Source: Nitrospinota bacterium
Lineage (GTDB): Bacteria; Nitrospinota_A; UBA7883; JACRLM01
Direction: 5' to 3'
Assembly: GCA_016208975.1 (NCBI GenBank)
Contig: JACQXA010000003.1
Location: 62,001 to 126,000, forward strand
Length of the DNA stretch: 64,000 bases
Part shown: positions 41,048-49,954 of the stretch, in pieces
Numbering within the stretch: the stretch's first letter is position 1
How the letters are laid out: every line of letters starts with the position of its first letter
Position numbers and translations under genes: made by a program
Notes under the pieces: model-generated
What the model was told of the DNA's origin: nothing
The model's input: only the letters and a program-made list of their open reading frames with translations
Databases searched by the model: none

Positions 41048-41770
41048 TTGAGGCTGTTCATCGTGGAGCCCGGCGCCGTGACGGGGGACACCGTTACCAT
41101 CCAGGGGCCGGACGCCCGCCACATATGCGCCGTGTTACGCATGGCGCCGGGGGACATCATTACCGTATCCACCGGCGAAGGCCCGAAACTGTCCTGCGAA
41201 ATAAGCCGTATCGAGCGCGACCTGGTGGAAGCGCAAGTTATCGGCGAGAGTCATTCGAAAGCCTCCACCGCCCCTTCTATAACCCTGGCCCAGGCGCTTC
41301 CCAAGGGCAGGAAGATGGACGATATCATCCGAATGAACTGTGAGTTGGGGGTGGAGAAGATAATACCTGTCATTACGGAACGGTGCGTGGCCAGGCCGGA
41401 CGAGGCGGGCATGAAACAAAAGGTTGAGCGCTGGAGGGCTATCGCCAAGGCCGCGGCGCAACAGTGCCGGGCCCATAAACCGGCCATGGTGGCCGATGTC
41501 TCCACCATAGATGAGATACCTTTGGCGGACATTTCCATTACGCTATGGGAGGAAGAAACCGCCTCCTTAAAGTCCGCGCTGGCCGATAGCGGCGAAGGCC
41601 GTTCGTTGATACTGGTGGTGGGGCCTGAAGGGGGTTTGAGCGCCGATGAAGCGCGAAGGCTTACGGCCCGGGGGTTTGTTACCGCCTCGCTGGGCGGAAC
41701 TGTTTTGCGGACCGAAACCGCCGGGCTTTGCGCGGTGAGCGCGGCGCTTTACCATTTCAGCAAGGCGTGA
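41048..41770 (+). CDS. rsmE: 16S rRNA m3U1498 methyltransferase RsmE
   Basis: A SPOUT-fold methyltransferase of 240 residues. An N-terminal PUA-like domain (about 1-70, IQGPDARHICAVLRM) precedes the knot domain. SAM-knot motifs are VVGPEGGLSADEARRL and SLGGTVLRTETAGLCAVSAALY. The start is TTG 41048, supported by GCGAGG upstream; no other start fits the family's MRLFIV-type N-terminus. The aminotransferase gene follows by 2 nt. The pairing with thiC is probably not functional. Confidence 0.93.
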   Translation: MRLFIVEPGAVTGDTVTIQGPDARHICAVLRMAPGDIITVSTGEGPKLSCEISRIERDLVEAQVIGESHSKASTAPSITLAQALPKGRKMDDIIRMNCELGVEKIIPVITERCVARPDEAGMKQKVERWRAIAKAAAQQCRAHKPAMVADVSTIDEIPLADISITLWEEETASLKSALADSGEGRSLILVVGPEGGLSADEARRLTARGFVTASLGGTVLRTETAGLCAVSAALYHFSKA

Positions 41771-41772
41771 CC

Positions 41773-42918
41773 ATGCCGCGCGAGCCTTCCGGACGGGTAT
41801 CCAAAATCACCCAGTTCATCGTAATGGACGTGCTGGAGGAAGCCCGGCGAATGGAACGGGCCGGGGAAAACATAATCCACCTGGAGATAGGCGAGCCGGA
41901 TTTCGACACGCCGGAGCCCGCGCGGAAAGCCGCCATCGCCGCCATTGAGGGTGGGCACATAAAATACACCCCAAGCCTGGGCCTGCCGGAACTGCGGGAG
42001 GCCATATCCGCAAGCTTCACGAAAGATTATGGGGTGGAAGTAAATCCGGAACGGATAATCGTAACCGCCGGGTCATCCAACGCCCTGTTCATGGCCCTGG
42101 CGTCGCTTATTGATACTGGCGACGAGGTGATAATCGCCGATCCGTGTTACTCGTGCTACCCGAACTTCATAAGGTTCCTTGGTGGAACACCGGTGTATGC
42201 GCAAGCGCGGGAGAGCGAGGGTTTTCAATTAACCATGGAGAGCGTGAAAAGAAAGCTTTCCCTAAAGACAAAAGCCATCATAATAAACTCCCCATCGAAC
42301 CCATCCGGCTCCATGATGGGCAGGCATGCCATGGAGCGCCTGGCAAGTCTTGGCGTTAGCATAGTGTCCGACGAGATTTATCACGGCCTGCATTACGAGG
42401 ATAAACCAACCTCTATCCTTGAACTGCCCGGCGACAATATCGTGATAAACGGGTTCTCCAAACGGTACGCCATGACCGGCTGGAGGCTGGGATACGCCAT
42501 AACGCCCGGAAACCTGGTCCGGCCCATGCAAAAACTCCAGCAAAACCTGTATATTTCCGCCTCGTCGGTGGCCCAGTGGGCGGCCCTTTCGGCTATCACG
42601 GAATGCGCCAGCCATGTGGAAGAGATGCGGACGGTGTTCAACCGCAGAAGGCTCTTGATGATTGATGGGCTGGAGCGGATTGGATTGAAAATAGCCATCC
42701 GGCCCAAAGGGGCGTTCTACGTTTTTGTGGACGTTTCAGGATTCTCCGGCGACTCGCTTTCGTTCGCCATGGAGGCGCTGGCGAAAGCCAAGGTGGCCGT
42801 GGCGCCGGGGGTGGATTTCGGCCCGTCCGGCGAGGGATACATCCGCCTTAGCTACGCCACCAGCGAAGAGAACATTAAAGAAGGCGTAAGACGGCTTGGG
42901 GCGTTCCTGGGCCGGTAA
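41773..42918 (+). CDS. PLP-dependent aminotransferase, class I (aspartate/alanine type)
   Basis: 381 residues of the fold-type I family. The Schiff-base lysine is K230 in NGFSKRYAMTGWRLGY. PLP contacts include N176 in SPSNPSG and D200 in SDEIYHGL. The N-terminal IHLEIGEPDFDTPEPAR is usual for AspC/AlaA-like enzymes. The exact amino donor cannot be told. I chose ATG 41773, two bases after the rsmE stop, because earlier in-frame starts lie within rsmE. It converges with pheS. Confidence 0.88.
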   Translation: MPREPSGRVSKITQFIVMDVLEEARRMERAGENIIHLEIGEPDFDTPEPARKAAIAAIEGGHIKYTPSLGLPELREAISASFTKDYGVEVNPERIIVTAGSSNALFMALASLIDTGDEVIIADPCYSCYPNFIRFLGGTPVYAQARESEGFQLTMESVKRKLSLKTKAIIINSPSNPSGSMMGRHAMERLASLGVSIVSDEIYHGLHYEDKPTSILELPGDNIVINGFSKRYAMTGWRLGYAITPGNLVRPMQKLQQNLYISASSVAQWAALSAITECASHVEEMRTVFNRRRLLMIDGLERIGLKIAIRPKGAFYVFVDVSGFSGDSLSFAMEALAKAKVAVAPGVDFGPSGEGYIRLSYATSEENIKEGVRRLGAFLGR

Positions 42919-42937
42919 CCGCGCCCCGTTAAAAACC

Positions 42938-43978
42938 TTACCGCAAACCCGTGAACTGCCGGTTGAACCGCATGTCGTTCTCGTAGAATTTGCGGATGTC
43001 CGACAACCTGTATTTGAGCATGGCTATGCGCTCCACGCCCATCCCGAAAGCGCAACCGGAGTAAACCTTCGGGTCCACCCCCACCGCCTCGAACACGTTT
43101 GGGTCCACCATGCCGCAACCCATTATCTCCAGCCAGCCGGTGTTCTTGCACATCCTGCATCCGGAGCCGTTACACACTGTGCAACCTATGTCCACCTCGG
43201 CGGAAGGCTCGGTGAACGGAAAGAAACTGGGCCTGAACCGTATGGGAATGCCCTTGCGGAACGTGGATTCCAGGAAGATTTTCAGTATCCCCTTCAAGTC
43301 CCTGAAGGTCACGTTTGTGTCAACGAACAGCCCTTCAATCTGGTGGAACATGGGGGAATGGGTCTGGTCCGAATCGCGCCTGTACACCCGCCCCGGCGCC
43401 ACTATGGCGATGGGCGGTTTCTGTTTTAGCATGGTGCGTATCTGCACCGTGGAGGTGTGGGCGCGTAAAAGGATACCCTCGCTTATGTAGAAAGTGTCCT
43501 GCATGTCGCGGGCGGGATGGTCTTTCTTGAAATTGAGCATGTCGAAGTTGTTCTCTTCGGTGTCTATCTCCGGCCCCTCGGCCACGGTGAAACCTATGGC
43601 TGTGAACACCTCGCATATTTCGATAAGGGTGGCCGGAATGGGGTGGGAACTGCCCGCGCGGTAGTAGGCGCCAGGCAGGCTGATGTCCAGCTGTTCTTCT
43701 TTCAGCTTGCGGGCGCGCTCTTCTTTTTTAAAACGCTCTTCCCTTTCGGCCACAAGGCTTTCGGCTTCGGCTTTAAGCTTGTTGGCCAGAGCGCCCGCCG
43801 CCTTGCGCTCCTCCGGCGAAAGGCCCCCCAGGGATTTTAAGATGTTGGTTATTGTCCCCTTTTTGCCCAGGTATTTGACGCGGACGCTTTCCACCCCGGC
43901 CAGCCCCTCGGCGGCCGTAAGCGAGCTTATAAATTCGTCCCGGATGTTTTGTATGTCGTTTTCAGCGGTATTTCCCAT
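42938..43978 (-). CDS. pheS: Phenylalanyl-tRNA synthetase alpha chain
   Basis: Class IIc synthetase subunit; charges tRNA-Phe as an alpha2beta2 complex. 346 residues. The N-terminal coiled coil (about 1-85) is followed by class II motif 2 (APGRVYRRDSDQTHSPMFHQIEGL), FRPSFFPFTEPSAEVD and motif 3 (GMGVERIAML). The CTVCNGSGCRMCKNTGWLE insert with four cysteines is usual for many bacterial PheS. pheT is not next to it: the downstream side is the convergent aminotransferase gene. PheT must lie outside the window. Confidence 0.96.
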   Translation of the reverse strand: MGNTAENDIQNIRDEFISSLTAAEGLAGVESVRVKYLGKKGTITNILKSLGGLSPEERKAAGALANKLKAEAESLVAEREERFKKEERARKLKEEQLDISLPGAYYRAGSSHPIPATLIEICEVFTAIGFTVAEGPEIDTEENNFDMLNFKKDHPARDMQDTFYISEGILLRAHTSTVQIRTMLKQKPPIAIVAPGRVYRRDSDQTHSPMFHQIEGLFVDTNVTFRDLKGILKIFLESTFRKGIPIRFRPSFFPFTEPSAEVDIGCTVCNGSGCRMCKNTGWLEIMGCGMVDPNVFEAVGVDPKVYSGCAFGMGVERIAMLKYRLSDIRKFYENDMRFNRQFTGLR

Positions 43979-44123
43979 TGTTTCCAGCGCAATGTATCAG
44001 TTAAAGCGGAAATTATAGCACCGGGCCGGGCTTGCCACAGGGTTTTGTTTGAATACATATCGGCTTTTTCCAGGCGGGCGGGTCAGGCATTATGTGACGG
44101 CCCGGGTTAATTCTGGAAGACCG

Positions 44124-45956
44124 TCAAAATACCACCGGCTCCGGATGGGGCTGGGCAACAGGAAGCCATACACGGAAAACAGCCCCGTGACCGAATTCGC
44201 TTTCGGCGGATATTGTCCCATGATGTCTGTTTATGATTTCGCGCGACAGGGCAAGACCCAATCCTGTACCCACACCTGCGGGCTTGATGGTGAAAAACGG
44301 ATCGAATATCCGGTTCAAATGTTCGGGCTGGATTCCTTTACCGGTATCCCTGATTTCCACCACAACGCCGCCATTTTCCGCGCTGGTCCTTATGGTTATG
44401 ACGCCACGCGCATCCATGGCCTGGGCCGCGTTTAACAAAATATTCATGAAAACCTGCCCCAGTTGCGCCGGAACGCATTCCACCATCCGCGCCGGGCCAT
44501 ATTCACAATTGATATCGGCCCTGTATTTTATCTCGTGGCGCATCATGTTCAGGGCGCTGTTCACTATCGTTATGATGTCGGAAAGCTCCCACATTTCGCC
44601 CGATGGATGGGAAAATGTTTTTAAGTCCTGCACGATTTTCATGATCCTTTTTAGCCCTTCCGCCGATTCGGCCATCACTTCGCGCAAGCTTTCTTTCAAC
44701 CGCAGAATCCGGGTTTTGATCTCGGGAGTGATAACGCCCCCCTCTTCGCCCATCAAGTCGAAAGCGGCGACACAGTTTCTTTCAATCCATGCCTGGTTTG
44801 AATAAACAAAACCAAGCGGGTTGTTGATCTCATGGGCTACCCCCGCCGCCACTTGCCCGATAATCGCCATTTTTTCGGACTGGAGCATAAGTTCCTCCAT
44901 TTTCTTCTTACGCTCCGACACGTCTCTTACCACTCCAATGGCGTTCCATCCGTCGCCAGCTCTAAGTATGGACCACGAAAATTCCGCCGGAAAAACCATC
45001 CCATCGCGTCTGGAAACGGCCAATTCCACGGTTTTTCCGTATTGGGGCCCCTCGCCCGTCTGGCTGAAAAGGCCGGAGACCCGGTTATCGTCGGCGCGGT
45101 TCGCCGATGGAAGGAGCAGACCAAATAATTGCGCCCCGACAACCTCCCCGGCCGGCCAGCCGAATATCCGCTCGGCGGCGCGGTTCCAATAAGACACCTC
45201 CCACCGTTGATTCACCATGATCAAGGCGTCGTTGGCGGATTCGCTGATTATCCTGAATTTTTCCTCGCTTTCCCGCAACCTGGTCCGCGCCAGCTTCGCT
45301 TCTGTGATGTCGCGGAGAAAGCATATGAACCGCCCGCCTTCATATTGGGGGAGATATGAGACGCTTAGATCAACATCCACAAGGCTTCCATCCTTCCGCC
45401 TGTGGCGGGTCTCAAAGCGCGTGAAGCCGGTCTTGTCTATTTTTTCCTTTTGGATGGTCATTTTATCGGGATTGTGATCGGCTTCAACGTCAAGCACCGA
45501 CATTTTCAGCAGTTCATCGTGACCATACCCGGTCATTTTGCAGTATGCGGCGTTAACCTCCAGAAACCGCAGTTTATCGTCAAAAGCCAGGAAACCGTCG
45601 TTGGTGGTGTTCAATATTGATTTATGCCAATCATCGTCACGCTTCAAATCCATGGCCGCCTTACGCATATCCTCCATGTGCCGGAGAATACGGCGGTAAA
45701 ACAATAAGTAGATGAGAGGCAACGCGGTACATGATATGAACAAAGCGTCCAGGCCCGCTTTGGCCAAATAATGCATATCTTGAAACATCTCCAAAACCAA
45801 CATTCCCATGTATTCCGCGGCGAATATAGCCAACACGGATACAATGAGAAGTAATTTTGGAGAGAAGCGATGGGAATAAAATTCACCTGGCGCCTTTTCT
45901 TCTAGGCGATGCGGATTGGACGCTTCAATTTGGTTTGTGCCTCCAAGATTATCCAT
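44124..45956 (-). CDS. Membrane-anchored PAS-PAS sensor histidine kinase
   Basis: 610 residues. Two transmembrane helices (LLLIVSVLAIFAAEYMGMLVLEM, LDALFISCTALPLIYLLFY) with a short periplasmic loop, two PAS domains (about 115-230 and 245-360; both end in DITE/DVSERKKK coils), and a phosphoacceptor AGVAHEINNPLGF. The N-box is NILLNAAQAMD, the G-boxes RDTGKGI and GTGLGLALS. NtrB-like HEINNPL type. No partner response regulator adjoins. A 10-bp inverted repeat lies 60-90 bp upstream of its start and could be its operator. Confidence 0.88.
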   Translation of the reverse strand: MDNLGGTNQIEASNPHRLEEKAPGEFYSHRFSPKLLLIVSVLAIFAAEYMGMLVLEMFQDMHYLAKAGLDALFISCTALPLIYLLFYRRILRHMEDMRKAAMDLKRDDDWHKSILNTTNDGFLAFDDKLRFLEVNAAYCKMTGYGHDELLKMSVLDVEADHNPDKMTIQKEKIDKTGFTRFETRHRRKDGSLVDVDLSVSYLPQYEGGRFICFLRDITEAKLARTRLRESEEKFRIISESANDALIMVNQRWEVSYWNRAAERIFGWPAGEVVGAQLFGLLLPSANRADDNRVSGLFSQTGEGPQYGKTVELAVSRRDGMVFPAEFSWSILRAGDGWNAIGVVRDVSERKKKMEELMLQSEKMAIIGQVAAGVAHEINNPLGFVYSNQAWIERNCVAAFDLMGEEGGVITPEIKTRILRLKESLREVMAESAEGLKRIMKIVQDLKTFSHPSGEMWELSDIITIVNSALNMMRHEIKYRADINCEYGPARMVECVPAQLGQVFMNILLNAAQAMDARGVITIRTSAENGGVVVEIRDTGKGIQPEHLNRIFDPFFTIKPAGVGTGLGLALSREIINRHHGTISAESEFGHGAVFRVWLPVAQPHPEPVVF

Positions 45957-46014
45957 TGTTTTTTCAGGATTTAGTCAGGTTGGCATTCATGATCACCTTT
46001 TCCGCCGGAGTGAG

Positions 46015-46047
46015 TAAAGAGTATAAGTGAATAATTCATACTCTTTA
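46015..46047. promoter_or_regulatory. Inverted repeat upstream of the PAS kinase gene
   Basis: TAAAGAGTAT (46015-46024) and ATACTCTTTA (46038-46047) are perfect 10-bp arms around GAATAATTC, itself nearly palindromic. Such a site can be a dimeric regulator's operator or a transcript-end hairpin. Confidence 0.45.
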
Positions 46048-46138
46048 TTAAAATATACGCCTACCACAGGATTTTTGCAATTGGCGGCCTCAACATATAG
46101 AATGTAACGTTTGTATCAAGGGTTTTCAAACCCGGGTA

Positions 46139-46281
46139 GTGTCTCAGTTTGAAAGTACAGGGGAGATTCTTCACTTACGCCCAGAATGACAATATAAAAG
46201 CCGTTGATAACATTGTCATCCTGGGCGAAGCGCAAGCGAAGTGAAGGATCTGTCTGTTATTTGAGATTCAAACTGGGACAC
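46139..46281. mobile_element. MITE-like element, copy 2 (143 bp)
   Basis: Ten differences from copy 1 at 7828-7970, same length and orientation. Terminal repeats are GTGTCTCAGTTTGAA / TTCAAACTGGGACAC, with one mismatch. The inner GCGAAGCGCAAGCG core is kept. It ends 45 bp before the oleA start codon, so it may affect ole expression. Confidence 0.75.
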
Positions 46282-46325
46282 CACCCAAACCCGAAACTGT
46301 TTTATTTTGAGCCAACGCCAACGTA

Positions 46326-47372
46326 ATGAAGTTCGAAAACGTCTGTATTGAATCGGTTGGGTATATTCTTCCGCCCAACGTGGTTACCTCAGCCATGATA
46401 GAGGAACGCCTGGCGCCTCTTTACGACCGTCTCAAACTGCCCCATGGAAGGCTGGAGCTTATGTCCGGCATCCGGGAACGCAGGTTCTGGAACCCCGGCA
46501 CGCGGCCCAGCGCCGTGGCCCAGGAGGCGGGCAAACAAGCCGTGGCCGCGTCGGGAATACCGCTGGAAAAATTCGGCGCGCTGTTCCATTGCGCGGTTTG
46601 CAGGGATTACCTGGAGCCTGCCACCGCCAGTTTTGAGCACAACAGCCTGGGGTTGCGCCCCGACTGCATGGTGTTCGACATATCCAACGCTTGCCTTGGA
46701 GTATTGAACGGAATAATTACACTGGCCGCGATGATTGAGCTTGGCCATATCGAGGCGGGAATAGTGATGGCGGGGGAGATGGGTGAAACGCTGGTGGAAA
46801 GCACCATAAACTCGCTGTTGTCCGACCCTAACGTTACCCGGCAAAGCGTGAAACTGGCTTTCGCCTCGCTCACCATAGGCTCCGGAGCAGTGGCCGTAAC
46901 GCTGGCCTCCCGCAAAATATCCAAAACCGGCCTCAAGCTTATTGGGGGCGTGGCCCGGGCGGACACTTCCAGCAACAACCTGTGCACCAGCGATATGGAC
47001 CTGGGCTTCAGTTCCAACGCCACGCCGCTGATGCAAACCGATTCGGAAGAGCTTTTGAAAGCGGGTTGCAAACTGGCCGCCGATACGTGGAAAGATTTCA
47101 TCAGCCATACCGGCTGGAACCCGGAAACCATAAGCCGCTGTTTCACCCATCAGGTGGGAGTGGCCCACCGGCGCCTGTTGTATCAATCCATCGGGGTGGA
47201 CATGGCCAAAGATTTCGCCACTCTGGAGTTTTTGGGGAACGTGGGGTCGGTTTCCCTGCCCATAACCTTTGGCATGGGGCTGGAGCAAGAAGCGTTCAAG
47301 AAAGGGGATAGGGCTGTGTTGATGGGCATAGGAAGCGGGCTCAACAGCGTAATGCTGGGGCTGGAATGGTGA
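46326..47372 (+). CDS. oleA: OleA, fatty acyl-CoA condensing thiolase-superfamily enzyme
   Basis: Joins two fatty acyl-CoAs head to head into a beta-keto acid, the first step of long-chain olefin synthesis. 348 residues, KAS-III-like. The nucleophile is C123 in SNACLGVLNG. E97 in RDYLEPAT matches the essential Glu of OleA and separates it from FabH. H275 in FTHQVG and N305 in LGNVGS complete the active site. The first of four genes oleABCD in canonical order; the OleB start lies 9 nt after its stop. No ribosome site is visible before the ATG. A MITE-like element lies just upstream. Confidence 0.9.
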   Translation: MKFENVCIESVGYILPPNVVTSAMIEERLAPLYDRLKLPHGRLELMSGIRERRFWNPGTRPSAVAQEAGKQAVAASGIPLEKFGALFHCAVCRDYLEPATASFEHNSLGLRPDCMVFDISNACLGVLNGIITLAAMIELGHIEAGIVMAGEMGETLVESTINSLLSDPNVTRQSVKLAFASLTIGSGAVAVTLASRKISKTGLKLIGGVARADTSSNNLCTSDMDLGFSSNATPLMQTDSEELLKAGCKLAADTWKDFISHTGWNPETISRCFTHQVGVAHRRLLYQSIGVDMAKDFATLEFLGNVGSVSLPITFGMGLEQEAFKKGDRAVLMGIGSGLNSVMLGLEW

Positions 47373-47381
47373 GGAGCGGCC

Positions 47382-48275
47382 ATGGGGATTGATCTGGCCG
47401 ACATAAGGGACGAATACCCGTTCACCCCCAAAAGAATAGACATAAACGGCCATCAGCTAAGTTATCTGGACGAGGGGCCGGAGGAGGCGCCGGTAATACT
47501 GGCCCTGCATGGCAACCCCACATGGTCGTTCTATTACCGGAAACTGGCGCTGGCCTTGCGGGGGGAGTTCCGGGTGATAGCCCCGGACCATATGGGTTGC
47601 GGCCTTTCGGACAAACCGCAGGATTACGATTACACCCTTAAAACGCATATAGGCAACCTGTCGGCGCTTGTTGCCAAACTAAAGCTGGAACGGTTCACGC
47701 TGGCGGTGCATGACTGGGGCGGGGCCATAGGTTTTGGCCACGCCATCAGGAATCCGGAGATGGTTAAATCCATCATCATTTTCAACACCGCCGCTTTCCC
47801 CTCAACCGACGTGCCTATGAGGATAAAAGTTTGCGCGTGGCCCTATGTGGGGGAGTTTCTTGTAAGGAAACTCAACGCATTCGCCGGTGGGGCCATAAAC
47901 CTTAAAATGGCCACCAACAAACCGGAGAGGCTTACCCACACGGTAAAACAGGGCTACCTGGGCCCATACGACAGCCCGGAGAACAGGATAGCCATTGCCC
48001 GGTTCGTGCAGGACATTCCCATGTCGCCCGCCCACCCTACTTACAGGCTGGTGGAGAACATAGGCGATAACCTGAAGATTTTCGAGAACACCCCTTCCCT
48101 GGCCCTTTGGGGCATGAAGGATTTCTGCTTCCACGAGGGGTTTCTAAAAGAATGGCTCAAAAGGCTGAAAAACGTGGAGGCGCACATGCTAACCAACGCC
48201 GGGCATCTGGCGCTGGAAGACGCCCACGAGGAGATAATCCCCTTCATAAAGGCGTTCCTTGAAAGAACCCAATGA
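47382..48275 (+). CDS. oleB: OleB, alpha/beta-hydrolase (beta-lactone decarboxylase)
   Basis: Turns the beta-lactone made by OleC into the cis-olefin plus CO2. 297 residues of the haloalkane-dehalogenase-like family. The nucleophile is D111 in VHDWGGAIGFG, the oxyanion motif HGNPTWSFYYR, and the catalytic His lies in NAGHLALED near the C-terminus. GAGGAG lies 5 nt before the ATG. Its stop overlaps the start of oleC (ATGA at 48272), so translation is coupled. Without this context it could be called a haloalkane dehalogenase. Confidence 0.88.
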   Translation: MGIDLADIRDEYPFTPKRIDINGHQLSYLDEGPEEAPVILALHGNPTWSFYYRKLALALRGEFRVIAPDHMGCGLSDKPQDYDYTLKTHIGNLSALVAKLKLERFTLAVHDWGGAIGFGHAIRNPEMVKSIIIFNTAAFPSTDVPMRIKVCAWPYVGEFLVRKLNAFAGGAINLKMATNKPERLTHTVKQGYLGPYDSPENRIAIARFVQDIPMSPAHPTYRLVENIGDNLKIFENTPSLALWGMKDFCFHEGFLKEWLKRLKNVEAHMLTNAGHLALEDAHEEIIPFIKAFLERTQ

Positions 48276-49954
48276 GCGGTCTTTTCAACGTTGGCGATCT
48301 GCTCACCACCGCCTCGGGTAAATACGCCGGCAGGGTAGCCGTGTCTGTCCCCATAAGCGGGCATGGCGCCAGCACCCGATACCAACACCACACTTTCCGC
48401 CAGTTGAACGATGAGTGCGACAGGTACGCCAGGGGTCTTCGGGAATTGGGGATAAAAGACGGGGCGCGAACCCTGCTATTCGTAAAACCGGGATTCGATT
48501 TTATGGCGTTGGCGTTCGCCCTTTTCAAGACCGGCGCCGTGCCGGTGATGATTGATCCCGGCGTGGGGAAACAGAATTTTTTAAACTGCGTCCGGCAGGC
48601 TGAAGCCTCGGCCCTTATCGGTATTCCCAAGGCCCACATAGGCAGGATTCTTTATCCTGGTTACTTTAGGACCGTTGATAAATTCATCACGGTGGGGCCC
48701 AGGCTTTTCTGGGGCGGCCATTCGTGGAAAAAGGTTAGAAAAGAGGGCGCCGAACCATTCACAACGGCCCCCACAAGGGAAGAAGACACCGCCGCCATCC
48801 TGTTCACCTCCGGCTCCACCGGCGCCCCGAAAGGGGTGGTTTATGAGCATGGCATTTTCGGCGCGCAGGTGCGGCTGATACAAAGACAGTACGGGATAAC
48901 CGGGAACGATGTGGACCTGCCGGCGTTCCCGCTTTTCGCCCTCTTCTCGGTGTCCATGGGCATGAGGGTGGTGATCCCGAGAATAGATCCCACACGCCCG
49001 GTTTCCGCCGACCCGGCGGAAGTGGTGGAGGCAATCAACAGCCAGAAAGTCACTTTCACTTTCGGCTCCCCTGCCATATGGCGAAAGGTGAGCGCCTATT
49101 GCGTGGATAACGGCGTGAAACTGCCCACGTTAAAAAAAGCGCTCATGGCCGGAGCGCCGGTGAGGGACTCCATCCACCACCGTCTGCTACGGCATGGGGT
49201 CCTATCCCCGGGCGCGGCCACGCACACACCCTTCGGCGCAACCGAATGTCTTCCGATAGCCGACATCACCGGTGAGGAAGTTTTGAGCGAAACCTCGGAA
49301 TCCACCAAACAGGGACATGGGGTATGCGTGGGAAAACCGTTGCCGGAGATCCGGGTGGAGATAATCGGGATCAATGACGGGGTGATTGATAATTGGGATG
49401 AAACCCTTTGCCTTGCCCCAGGCCGGATTGGCGAAATCGCCGCCACAGGGCCAGTGGTGACCAGGCAATATTACGGACTGCCCGAAAACACCCGGCTGGC
49501 GAAGATATATGATAAAAAAACCGGCGCGGTGTGGCACCGTATGGGGGACGCCGGATACAAGGATGAAAAAGGCAGGATATGGTTCTGCGGCAGGAAAAGC
49601 CACCGGGTGGTCACAAATAATGGCCCTTTGTTCACCATCCCCTGCGAGGCGGTGTTCAACCAGCATCCGCAGGTGTTCCGGTCCGCGCTCATTGGCATCG
49701 GGCAGGCGCCTGAGCAGATGCCCGTGATAGTGGTGGAGTTGAACCGCTCATCCTGCGATGCGGATAAAGGGAAAATCGCCTCGGAGCTTTTTGAATTGGG
49801 AGCCAAAAACCCGATCAGCGCTCCCATCAAGTTAATCGTGTTCCATAATGAATTTCCTACCGATGCCCGGCACAACGCCAAGATATTCCGCGAAAATCTT
49901 AAAGACTGGGCCGAGTCCCTGCCCGCTTCCGGTTTCTACAAGGCGGCGCCATGA
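48272..49954 (+). CDS. oleC: OleC, ATP-dependent beta-lactone synthetase
   Basis: Member of the acyl-AMP ligase superfamily that makes a beta-lactone from the beta-hydroxy acid. 560 residues. The P-loop-like TSGSTGAPKGVVYEH is near residue 175. Motifs PFGATECLPIA (A5 region) and WHRMGDAGYKDEKGRIWFCGRKSHRV (A7/A8 hinge) follow. It overlaps oleB by 4 nt and oleD by 4 nt. Alone it would be annotated as a fatty-acid-CoA ligase; the OleABCD order fixes the role. Confidence 0.9.
   Translation: MSGLFNVGDLLTTASGKYAGRVAVSVPISGHGASTRYQHHTFRQLNDECDRYARGLRELGIKDGARTLLFVKPGFDFMALAFALFKTGAVPVMIDPGVGKQNFLNCVRQAEASALIGIPKAHIGRILYPGYFRTVDKFITVGPRLFWGGHSWKKVRKEGAEPFTTAPTREEDTAAILFTSGSTGAPKGVVYEHGIFGAQVRLIQRQYGITGNDVDLPAFPLFALFSVSMGMRVVIPRIDPTRPVSADPAEVVEAINSQKVTFTFGSPAIWRKVSAYCVDNGVKLPTLKKALMAGAPVRDSIHHRLLRHGVLSPGAATHTPFGATECLPIADITGEEVLSETSESTKQGHGVCVGKPLPEIRVEIIGINDGVIDNWDETLCLAPGRIGEIAATGPVVTRQYYGLPENTRLAKIYDKKTGAVWHRMGDAGYKDEKGRIWFCGRKSHRVVTNNGPLFTIPCEAVFNQHPQVFRSALIGIGQAPEQMPVIVVELNRSSCDADKGKIASELFELGAKNPISAPIKLIVFHNEFPTDARHNAKIFRENLKDWAESLPASGFYKAAP

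Larger units (their letters stand above)
45957..46325. other. Divergent intergenic region (kinase / oleA) with inverted repeat and MITE-like element
   Basis: 369 bp. It contains the inverted repeat at 46015-46047 and the 143-bp element at 46139-46281; the rest is AT-richer than average. I see no clear promoter for oleA and no gene. Confidence 0.5.
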
